This document shows, one piece after another, positions 10,401 through 16,475 of a DNA stretch of 64,000 nucleotides. The translations under genes and the position numbers were made by a program. Origin of the DNA: Planctomycetota bacterium (GTDB taxonomy: Bacteria > Planctomycetota > Planctomycetia > Pirellulales > Pirellulaceae); NCBI GenBank assembly GCA_026692865.1, contig JAPLNI010000029.1:124001-188000 (forward strand). Reading direction: 5' to 3'. Position 1 is the stretch's first letter. Every line of letters begins with the position of its first letter. Below the pieces are notes generated by a model. The model saw only the letters and a program-made list of their open reading frames with translations, was not told the origin of the DNA and ran no database searches.

Positions 10401-10662
10401 TGGGCTGATCGATGACGTGCGGTTCGTGGGAAAAGCACTCACCATCGACGAGATTCTTCAAACAGTCGAACGCGACTTGCCTGCAACGATCGGATATTGG
10501 CGATTCGAGACAGTCCCTGGAGTGATGCGAAACAGCACCGGAGATCGATTAAAGATCGTCGGTCGCGGTAAAGCGATCGTCAATTTATCTGCTGAAGAAT
10601 CTGCCCTAGCCGACTTCTGTCACGCATTACTAAACGCAAACGAATTCTTATACAAAAACTAA
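7405..10662 (+). CDS. PSCyt1/DUF1549/DUF1553 protein with LamG-like domain
   Basis: A 1085-aa exported planctomycete protein. Order: a hydrophobic leader in the first ~45 residues, PSCyt1 cytochrome-like domain with a heme motif CYECH (64-68), DUF1549 (about 160-400) with a second CAKCH (366-370), DUF1553 from about 560 (TGRRTALAKWVTDPANPLST, NRIWQSHFGRGL), then a concanavalin/LamG-like beta domain at about 825-1030 before the C-terminal tail. The family's reaction is unknown; it is strongly expanded in Planctomycetota and almost always paired with a DUF1501 gene, as here. The LamG-like domain interrupts the C-terminal part of DUF1553 and is absent from the paralogue at 31391. A downstream ATG at 7411 or 7420 would shorten the leader slightly. 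Confidence 0.9.
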   Translation: MKMNRMNICDRLSNSRAITSRLSQALVVGMMSLASLTITIGSDIPSEHAQFFENDVRPLLVKHCYECHSEDDPKGGLRLDSRSLIMAGGDSGEAMVPGKPDESILIDAINYGDYEMPPTGKLPDKEIAILTRWVSMGAPWPGEDPNAPVRKKDRFDQEDRAWWAIQPVSRPSVPEVDATNSKWARGDLDRFVIDSMTKQGLAPAPEADKLATVRRLYLDVVGLPPTPEQVDAYLGDESPDAYERLVDDLLQSKGYGEHAARQWLDLVRYADSDGYRADEYRPNAWRYRDYVIKSFNDDKPYDRFLLEQLAGDELFPDSVEAQVALGYLRHWVYEWNISDAKTQWKTILDDVTDTTADAFLGLGLQCAKCHNHKFDPLLQKDYFRLQAFFAPLMPQELDVVPSSELVAYREQMKAWEDKTADVRSTINEIELPYREKLRTAAIDRFPADLKEIAYKPAGELTPYEEQMAYLIQRQIAKSYDNLDQKLSSEDKDKLVILRRDLKAFDELKPKPLPIAMGVSDVGTEAPPVVMPKRKDEIVEPGIPTILNEDALTIASSPSGLTTGRRTALAKWVTDPANPLSTRVIANRIWQSHFGRGLAANPSDFGRLGGPPTHPELLDWLTIQFIEGGWSLKLLHRKILLSATYRQSTQHPRFDEFHQFDPANTYYWRRDTMRLSAEEIRDALLVSSGQLKDSEGGPGKLGDATCRTIYTRMMRNSPDQLLDGFDLPQFFSSNSTRNTTTTPVQSLMMINSDRLLGYSRKLASLVKKESNDPATQVTLAWKRVFSRDPSPEEIESSLRFIDNQREEISKSESDASAGLIETAKLPYRDGQSIRFVVNDSVLKLSVPYESAMDTGDFTIETFFQIRSIADNADVRTLVSKWDCNQKFPGWRLGVTGAGSRRKPNTMVLQAVGTKADGKLGEAAIFSDQHIQINTPYYASASFRLPRDGKGGTVTFFLKDLSNDDEPILVAEIPHDLTGGMNNALPLTFGGCSGASTQAFDGLIDDVRFVGKALTIDEILQTVERDLPATIGYWRFETVPGVMRNSTGDRLKIVGRGKAIVNLSAEESALADFCHALLNANEFLYKN

Positions 10663-10668
10663 AAAACA

Positions 10669-10749
10669 CTGAGCCGATGGCGCTAGCCACGGGTGTTGAC
10701 GGTACTACAGTTTGTCAGATAGCACCCGAGGCTAGCACCTACGGCTCAG
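10669..10749 (+). repeat. GAGCCGATGG inverted-repeat element E3 (interior type A)
   Basis: Left arm CTGAGCCGATGGCGCTAGCC, right arm GGCTAGCACCTACGGCTCAG, interior 'ttgacggtactacagtttgtcagatagcaccc' like E1. It starts six bases after the PSCyt1 stop and ends 40 bases before the DUF1501 start, so it lies inside the presumed operon. Confidence 0.8.
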
Positions 10750-10789
10750 GAAAGACTGCAATTTCCCGATACTTAAGCCACTAATATTC

Positions 10790-12217
10790 ATGAATCACAA
10801 TCCAATACCGACATCACGACGTGATTTTCTAGCTCGAAGCGGGGCCGGTTTCGGGGCTTTGGCATTGGCTGGGATCACCGCCAACGCGAGCCTCGCGGCA
10901 TCTGAAAAGTCGCGAGGCAACCCGCTTGCCGCAGAGAAGCCGCACCACTTTGCGACCGCTAAGCGAGTGATATTCTTGTTCATGGAAGGTGGTCCTAGCC
11001 ATTTGGATCTCTTTGACCCGAAACCGTTGCTCAGTAAGCTTGCCGGGCAACAAATTCCTGATAGTTTTGGTTCCGTGATAACGGCGATGGGTGAAATGAA
11101 ATCTCCATTGCTGGAGTGCAAGCGGACTTGGAAGCAGCATGGACAAAGCGGGCTATGGATTTCGGATTGGTTGCCACATATAGCTGAGTGTGCTGACGAC
11201 TTGGCAGTGATTCGATCTTGTTACGGCGAAGGTATCAACCACTCGGCGGGCGTCTGCCAGATGAATACCTGTTCGATACTCAGCGGCCGGCCTTCGCTTG
11301 GCAGTTGGGTGTCGTATGGTTTGGGGACGGAGAACGAAAACCTCCCAGCCTTTGTTGTGATGCAAGATAGCAATTCACAGATTGCTAATGGCCCGCGAAA
11401 CTGGGGGGCTGGATTTATGCCTGCCGTTTATCAGGGGACACGATTGAGTGAAGGCAGTCAACCGATTCCGTATTTGAATACTCCCGAAGGATTCACCCAG
11501 CAACGTCAATTGTCAAAGCTTGGTTTCCTGAATGAATTAAATCAACGCTACGCAGACATTCATCCGGAGCAGACCGAACTGGAAGCTCGCATCGCAAGTT
11601 ACGAGCTTGCCTTTCGAATGCAAGCCGATGCACCGGAAGCGATTGATTTGAAAGACGAAAGCCAAGAGACGCTTGACTTGTACGGCATCAATGAAAAAGA
11701 GACCAGTTCTTACGGTCGGCTTTGCTTGCTTGGAAGACGATTAGCAGAGCGCGGTGTTCGCTTTATTCAGCTCTACAGTGGAGCCGGCAGCAAATGGGAT
11801 TCGCATGATAAAATCGAAGTCAATCATGGCAATTTGTGTCGCGGCATGGATAAGCCTGTTGCTGGGCTGTTGAAAGATTTGAAGCGGCTGGGGATGCTTG
11901 ATGATACGTTGGTTGTTTGGGGTGGTGAGTTTGGTAGGACACCGATGAGCGAAAAGGGGAACGGTCGCGACCATAATCCGACGGGCTTTACCATGTGGAT
12001 GGCTGGTGGAGGAGTCAAAGGTGGTCAGGCGATTGGCGAGACTGATGATCTAGGACTTCACGCAACGGTTGATCGATTGCATGTTCATGATCTGCATGCC
12101 TCGATCTTGCACTTGATAGGCGTCGACAATATGCAACTAACCTATAAGCACAAAGGCCGCCCCGAACGACCAACAGTGAACGAAGGAAAGTTCTTTCCGA
12201 AAATTGTCACTGGCTAA
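10790..12217 (+). CDS. DUF1501 protein with Tat signal
   Basis: A 475-aa protein of the DUF1501 family, an alkaline-phosphatase/sulfatase-like fold. The N-terminus has a twin-arginine motif SRRDFLARS (Arg10-Arg11) followed by a hydrophobic stretch and ASLAA, so folded export through Tat is expected. Family blocks seen are FLFMEGGPSHLDLFDPKP, CYGEGINHSAGVCQM, SGRPSLGSWVSYGLG, DTLVVWGGEFGRTPMSEKG and GRDHNPTGFTMWMAGGGVKGG. No enzyme activity is established for the family. It is partnered with the PSCyt1 gene upstream, separated by 127 bases that hold repeat E3. The equivalent pair is 31391-34006 and 34126-35625. Confidence 0.92.
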   Translation: MNHNPIPTSRRDFLARSGAGFGALALAGITANASLAASEKSRGNPLAAEKPHHFATAKRVIFLFMEGGPSHLDLFDPKPLLSKLAGQQIPDSFGSVITAMGEMKSPLLECKRTWKQHGQSGLWISDWLPHIAECADDLAVIRSCYGEGINHSAGVCQMNTCSILSGRPSLGSWVSYGLGTENENLPAFVVMQDSNSQIANGPRNWGAGFMPAVYQGTRLSEGSQPIPYLNTPEGFTQQRQLSKLGFLNELNQRYADIHPEQTELEARIASYELAFRMQADAPEAIDLKDESQETLDLYGINEKETSSYGRLCLLGRRLAERGVRFIQLYSGAGSKWDSHDKIEVNHGNLCRGMDKPVAGLLKDLKRLGMLDDTLVVWGGEFGRTPMSEKGNGRDHNPTGFTMWMAGGGVKGGQAIGETDDLGLHATVDRLHVHDLHASILHLIGVDNMQLTYKHKGRPERPTVNEGKFFPKIVTG

Positions 12218-12254
12218 GCTGTCATTAATTCAACGACAGTAATTTTTATTAGCA

Positions 12255-12397
12255 ATCCTTGTCTTTTCGTACTCGTACTCGTGCTCGTGCTCGATAGAGT
12301 GATTCGAAATCGAGTACGAGTACCGCCGATGGCTGAGTACGAGTACGATTGAAAGCGGAGCCCGCTGACGTTCGCTGAGAACAGGCGAAAAGAGCAG
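12255..12397 (-). repeat. GTACTC-rich palindromic repeat, copy 2
   Basis: Reads CGTACTCGTACTCGTGCTCG, then TAGAGTGATTCGAAATCGAG and the complementary GAGTACGAGTAC blocks; the reverse strand also carries the 'ctcagcgaacg' flank of copy 1 (554-680). The GTACTC/GAGTAC blocks give a strong potential hairpin in the convergent gap between the DUF1501 gene and the Pro/Gln-rich membrane protein gene. Confidence 0.65.
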
Positions 12398-12459
12398 CTA
12401 TTACAGGTACATCCACCAAGTTCTGAATTCTTACGAATCCAGCGACCGTAAAAATTCAA

Positions 12460-13107
12460 CTACTGCCGCCATTGGCCTTGAAAGGGTGGCTGATAGCTTT
12501 GGTACTGCTGGGGTTGGTAGTTCGGTGATTGTGTCTGCTGCAATGGCTGATAGGCTTGCGGTTGCTGGTAGGTAGGCTGCGGGTAACTGGGCTGCTGGTA
12601 GGTCGGCTGGGGATGGGTTTGCTGCGAATAAGCTGGCTGAGCGTAAGGTTGCTGATATGTCGGTTGCTGGTAGCTGGGCTGCTGATAGTTAGGCTGCTGG
12701 TCGGTTTGCTGGTTTGGGTAATGGTTATTGGATTGCGGATTTGGTTTATTCGCAGATGGACTTTGGTAATTTGGATTTTGGTTTGCTGTTTGAGATGCAT
12801 TCCAAAGATTTTTCGCCGAGTTCTCCCATTCGTGGACCTTTGTTGGATTGATTTTCACAAGTTCTTCACGGGCAGCTTCTCGGATTTCGGCGGCTCGTTG
12901 GCGATCGAGAGATAAGTGCGGCAGTCCACCTTCCCAATCCAATTGCAAGACACCCGCCACGAGAAGCGCGGGAATACCCCAGAGGAGCAGTTTGGAGCCG
13001 ATCGAGCTTTCCGCGATTCGTTGAACGGGTGCCGGAAGTCCGGCCGCAAGCAGGCTAACCGCTCTTTGCGAAATCGATCGATTTTTAGATCGCCTAGATC
13101 GGGCCAT
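12460..13107 (-). CDS. Small membrane protein with Tyr/Gln/Pro-rich repeat tail
   Basis: A 215-aa protein that I do not recognise. A basic N-terminus (MARSRRSKNRSISQR) precedes one hydrophobic helix at about 44-61 (SKLLLWGIPALLVAGVLQL). A charged helical segment (RQRAAEIREAAREELVKI) follows, then from about residue 105 a low-complexity tail of Asn/Gln/Pro/Tyr in which units such as YQQPSYQQPTYQQP repeat with variation, ending QGQWRQ. The base composition is skewed accordingly: the plus strand is rich in gctggtag. The tail probably sits outside or in the periplasm as a disordered linker or wall-binding arm; this is inference. It stands alone, divergent from the App1-like phosphatase gene. Confidence 0.75.
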   Translation of the reverse strand: MARSRRSKNRSISQRAVSLLAAGLPAPVQRIAESSIGSKLLLWGIPALLVAGVLQLDWEGGLPHLSLDRQRAAEIREAAREELVKINPTKVHEWENSAKNLWNASQTANQNPNYQSPSANKPNPQSNNHYPNQQTDQQPNYQQPSYQQPTYQQPYAQPAYSQQTHPQPTYQQPSYPQPTYQQPQAYQPLQQTQSPNYQPQQYQSYQPPFQGQWRQ

Positions 13108-13295
13108 GTTTTTAAACTCCAGAGCGTCTTCACAAAATCAGACACCCCAACATCCGTAACTCCAAAATTTCGGGCTTCAAATGTGACAGTATCAAACCAA
13201 TCCTTCGCAATCCATAGTGATTATTTGGCTAGTGCGGAGAGATCTCGACGCGAGAGAAGCTAAACAAAGCTCCCTTTTGAGTTATACTTTGACCC

Positions 13296-14414
13296 ATGAT
13301 TCAAGAGCCTAATTCCACTGCGACCGGCGGCGATCGTATTCCCGATTCGCCAATGAAGTCGATCCTTTACCCGACGTATGCGTACCACCATCCACGTCGT
13401 CAGGCCTGGCGTATTCAGGTCCAAGGAAACCTTCACCGCAGTTTACCGGTTTCGCTAGCCAAGCGACTCATGCTTAATGGGTTACGCCGAGCCTTGAAAA
13501 TGCCCCCGGAGACATCGGACGGGCGGATCTTTCAAAGCCGTGTCGATGGGTTTCTTGTGACGCCCGAATCGGGAACCAAAGTACGAGTTGTTGCGGATGG
13601 CTTTGTCTATCAAATTCGTGCACGCAGCAAACGAAGTGGGCTGTTTCAGGGCCGCATCGATGTGCCTTTGTCCTTGCTATCCCTGGATGAAACCACCGCG
13701 AACGAGACCGAACCGCAAGAGAACCCGGCGTTCATGGGCTCGCAAGATGGTCGCAGTTGGCAAATTCCGTCTCGAAATGGAGTCTTCACGCTCAACACCG
13801 ATTCGGAGTTCGGTTCAGCCGTCGGAAAAGTTTACGTCGCGGATCGCACAGGACTGAGCGTGATCACCGATATCGATGACACCATTAAAATTACTGATGT
13901 CACTAGTCGTTCGCGTATGCTGTCACGAACTTTTTTAGAACCCTTCGAACCCATCGAAGGAATGGCTGCTCTCTATCAGCGGCTACATCAACAAGGGGCC
14001 ATGTTCCATTATGTATCGAGCAGCCCCTGGCAGATCTATCTTCCATTGCAAGAGTTCTTAGACGAACATGGATTTCCCGGTGGTAGCATGCACTTGAAAT
14101 GGTTCCGACTACGAGACGAGTTCTTTAAGCGATGGAGTATCATTCGCAAAAAGAGTAAAGCGGGTACGATTGTGACAATGATCAAGCGAATGCCACAGCG
14201 AACATTTTTGCTGATTGGCGACTCGGGCGAACGTGACCCAGAAATTTACGCAAAAATCGCCAAAAGATTCTCCCGGCAAGTCCGCGAGGTCTGGATTCGC
14301 GACATCGCAGGAAACCCCATGACCGATCTGCGACGCGAACGACTAGCAAGCTGGATGAAAGGAATTCCCCTGCGAGTATTCACGGAGCCAACCGAATTAG
14401 TCACAAATGAATGA
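13296..14414 (+). CDS. App1-like phosphatase (DUF2183)
   Basis: A 372-aa protein of the App1 family, whose yeast founder is a phosphatidate phosphatase. The HAD-type catalytic motif DIDDTIK is at 192-198 after SVIT; downstream are FHYVSSSPWQIYLPLQEFL, GFPGGSMHLKWFRL, and LLIGDSGERDPEIYAKIAKRF, the typical third and fourth motifs supplying the basic and acidic residues. The N-terminal ~170 residues form a beta-rich domain seen in bacterial members (YHHPRRQAWRIQVQGNL). No signal peptide is evident, so a cytoplasmic location is likely. Lipid substrate is inferred from the family name only. It is transcribed alone, convergent with the decayed PIN gene 28 bases downstream. Confidence 0.9.
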   Translation: MIQEPNSTATGGDRIPDSPMKSILYPTYAYHHPRRQAWRIQVQGNLHRSLPVSLAKRLMLNGLRRALKMPPETSDGRIFQSRVDGFLVTPESGTKVRVVADGFVYQIRARSKRSGLFQGRIDVPLSLLSLDETTANETEPQENPAFMGSQDGRSWQIPSRNGVFTLNTDSEFGSAVGKVYVADRTGLSVITDIDDTIKITDVTSRSRMLSRTFLEPFEPIEGMAALYQRLHQQGAMFHYVSSSPWQIYLPLQEFLDEHGFPGGSMHLKWFRLRDEFFKRWSIIRKKSKAGTIVTMIKRMPQRTFLLIGDSGERDPEIYAKIAKRFSRQVREVWIRDIAGNPMTDLRRERLASWMKGIPLRVFTEPTELVTNE

Positions 14415-14442
14415 AGTTTGTCTTCAACGATTTATTATAAAG

Positions 14443-14865
14443 TCAAATACTATGATGCCTGAAGCTAGAATAGACAGGTGAAGCCAGCAGATTCGAAATG
14501 CCTATCATTGTGAACGCTTCCCGAATACCGAGTCGCCTCATCACTTCAAACGACAGGTAATCGACGATGCCGGCAGGACCGAACGTCGTACATCGGTATG
14601 CTTCCCACGCAGCTTCAATTTCTTGCAAAGTTGGATCGCAAACAAGTCCTTCACTTAATAGGACAGCCCTCAATTCGTATACATCGTTTCGATACATTCG
14701 TCTCGCTGATGCATTACCGCATTCGAGCAGCACATAGTGCGTCGTTACGATTTTCCTGACCGTACTAGCGAGCTTTGTATAGGCCAGCTTTGCCGGAACA
14801 TGCCACTGATCCGAGGAGTCCCACAGCGCAATTAACCCCACAGTATCTAAAAAAATGCTCGTCAT
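14443..14865 (-). pseudogene. PIN-domain (VapC-like) toxin, frameshifted near the 3' end
   Basis: The frame from 14865 gives a PIN fold with the expected acidic residues Asp7 (IFLDTVGLIALWD), Glu48 (LLECGNAS) and Asp102 (GIVDYLSFEVMRRLGIREAFT). After AFT the frame turns to MIGISNLLASP..., which is unlike the family. Adding one base at that point restores NDRHFESAGFTCLF and a stop at 14465, an exact match to the family ending (ND-HF--AGF--LF) that carries the last catalytic Asp. So one base was lost around 14495-14498. The start ATG overlaps the antitoxin stop (ATGA). The nuclease is probably inactive unless this is a sequencing error. Confidence 0.8.
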
Positions 14866-15095
14866 GGCTGATGCTCGTTATGACGCTGTGCAGTATCGGC
14901 ATTACCTGATTGATAATTCCTACTGAGGATTTCGTATGCCTTCGCCAGTCCGCGGCTCATTTTTTCTGAAGCGTCTGTTTCGTTCTCGTGCGAGAAGCGT
15001 AGTTCAAACTCAACAGACGTATTTTCAGGTAAATCAATTGGTGCAGTCGGGCGAAAAACACCATTTTCAAAAACTGCATGAACTGTTCTAGATAT
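14862..15095 (-). CDS. DUF104 (AF2212-like) antitoxin, no normal start codon
   Basis: The reverse strand encodes SRTVHAVFENGVFRPTAPID, then LPENTSVEFELRFSHENE, and ends RHNEHQP with TGA at 14862-14864. This is the DUF104/AF2212-like antitoxin family, usual partner of PIN toxins. Its stop overlaps the toxin start by four bases, showing translational coupling. The frame has no ATG, GTG or TTG between an upstream in-frame TAA and the conserved region; where relatives have Met, codon ATA stands (15093-15095). I give that position as the start. Either ATA is used weakly, or the start was lost by a G-to-A change, in line with decay of the toxin. Confidence 0.65.
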   Translation of the reverse strand: MSRTVHAVFENGVFRPTAPIDLPENTSVEFELRFSHENETDASEKMSRGLAKAYEILSRNYQSGNADTAQRHNEHQP

Positions 15096-15342
15096 TTTGC
15101 AAGATCCTGCTTTGAAGCCAAGTACCGTCGACCAGTCTAATAACTTGTAACCCTTGATGCTCGGTTAAAAACAAATTGTACACTACCTGGGCTAGGGCTG
15201 ATGAAAATGTCATTTATCCCTAAGAATATGCCGTATAGACTGAATTCAACACGCAGCCGTGCAGTCAGAATTGACGATTCCTTAGGTTGAGTGGTAGTCT
15301 AATATGGTGAATCGGTGGAACCACATTTAAGAAAGTAAGACT
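15096..15342. other. Intergenic region with a repeat-flank remnant
   Basis: At about 15185-15220, 'gggctgatgaaaatgtcattt' matches, in reverse complement, the flank that follows elements E1 (4587-4618) and, less closely, E8, but no arms are present. It may be a decayed copy. The promoter of asd should lie downstream of this; I cannot place it. Confidence 0.45.
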
Positions 15343-16470
15343 GTGAAAAAGGTTGGATTAGTTGGATGGCGTGGAATGGTCGGGTCTGTGTTGATGCAAC
15401 GCATGACGGACGAAGGGGATTTTGCGCTGATCGAGCCGATTTGCTTTACGACATCCAATTTCGGAGCGGAAGGCCCGGTGCTAGGTGGCAAATCCACAGG
15501 CCCGCTTCTAGACGCGATGGATTGTGAATCGCTCAAGAAGATGGACGTGATCATATCGTGCCAAGGAGGTGACTACACAACTGAAGTCCACACTCAATTG
15601 CGCAGCGGCGGGTGGCGTGGATATTGGATCGATGCGGCTTCAACACTGCGTATGAAAGACGATGCGATCATCATTCTCGATCCGGTGAATGATCACGTCA
15701 TTCGTAGTGGCCTGCGTCAGGAAGTCCGTGACTTTGTCGGGGGGAACTGTACCGTTTCGCTGATGCTGATGTCGCTGCAAGGGCTTTTCAAGGCGGGCCT
15801 GATCGAATGGCTATCGAGCATGACTTATCAAGCTGCCTCCGGAGCTGGAGCCAAGAACATGCGCGAGCTGCTGCTTCAGATGGGAGCTGCTTCCGGTGCC
15901 GTTTCCAATTTGCTAAATGATCCTGCTTCAGCCATTCTTGAAATCGATCGCTCCGTTTCTAGCACTCTTCGAAGTGATGAATTTCCGATTTCTCAGTTCG
16001 GAGTTCCTCTTGCTGGGAGCTTGATTCCTTGGATCGACAAAGACTTAGAAAATGGACAAAGCAAAGAAGAATGGAAGGGATGTGTCGAGACCAACAAGAT
16101 CCTCGGCCTGGCACCTAATTCGGTTCCCGTCGATGGGCTCTGCGTACGGATCGGTGCGATGCGATGTCACTCGCAAGCGATCACGATTCGGTTGAAAAAG
16201 GACTTACCGTTAGACGAGATCAATGATCTTTTGGTAAATGCTAATCCGTGGGCCAAGGTTATTCCCAACACCAAGGAAGCCACGCTGCAGCACCTCACGC
16301 CTGCCGCTGTCACAGGTACTTTGGATTGCCCCGTCGGGCGGCTTCGAAAGATGAAACTCGACCCAGCAAGCAACGGCAAATACCTCTCTGCATTCATCGT
16401 TGGCGATCAGTTACTCTGGGGGGCAGCAGAACCACTGCGAAGAATGCTCCGGATATTGATCGAAGCGTAA
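15343..16470 (+). CDS. asd: Aspartate-semialdehyde dehydrogenase (E. coli type)
   Basis: Reduces aspartyl-4-phosphate to aspartate semialdehyde with NADPH, the branch point to lysine/diaminopimelate, threonine and methionine. The 375-aa product has the NADP-binding [17 protein letters not shown] (5-21), the catalytic Cys136 in [11 protein letters not shown] (E. coli Asd uses Cys135), [15 protein letters not shown], and a late His in GAMRCHSQA that corresponds to the catalytic acid/base. It is of the longer proteobacterial AsdA type rather than the shorter UsgA-like type. The stop lies five bases from the convergent stop of the next gene, leaving no room for a shared terminator between them. 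Confidence 0.96.
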   Translation: MKKVGLVGWRGMVGSVLMQRMTDEGDFALIEPICFTTSNFGAEGPVLGGKSTGPLLDAMDCESLKKMDVIISCQGGDYTTEVHTQLRSGGWRGYWIDAASTLRMKDDAIIILDPVNDHVIRSGLRQEVRDFVGGNCTVSLMLMSLQGLFKAGLIEWLSSMTYQAASGAGAKNMRELLLQMGAASGAVSNLLNDPASAILEIDRSVSSTLRSDEFPISQFGVPLAGSLIPWIDKDLENGQSKEEWKGCVETNKILGLAPNSVPVDGLCVRIGAMRCHSQAITIRLKKDLPLDEINDLLVNANPWAKVIPNTKEATLQHLTPAAVTGTLDCPVGRLRKMKLDPASNGKYLSAFIVGDQLLWGAAEPLRRMLRILIEA

Positions 16471-16475
16471 AGTTA

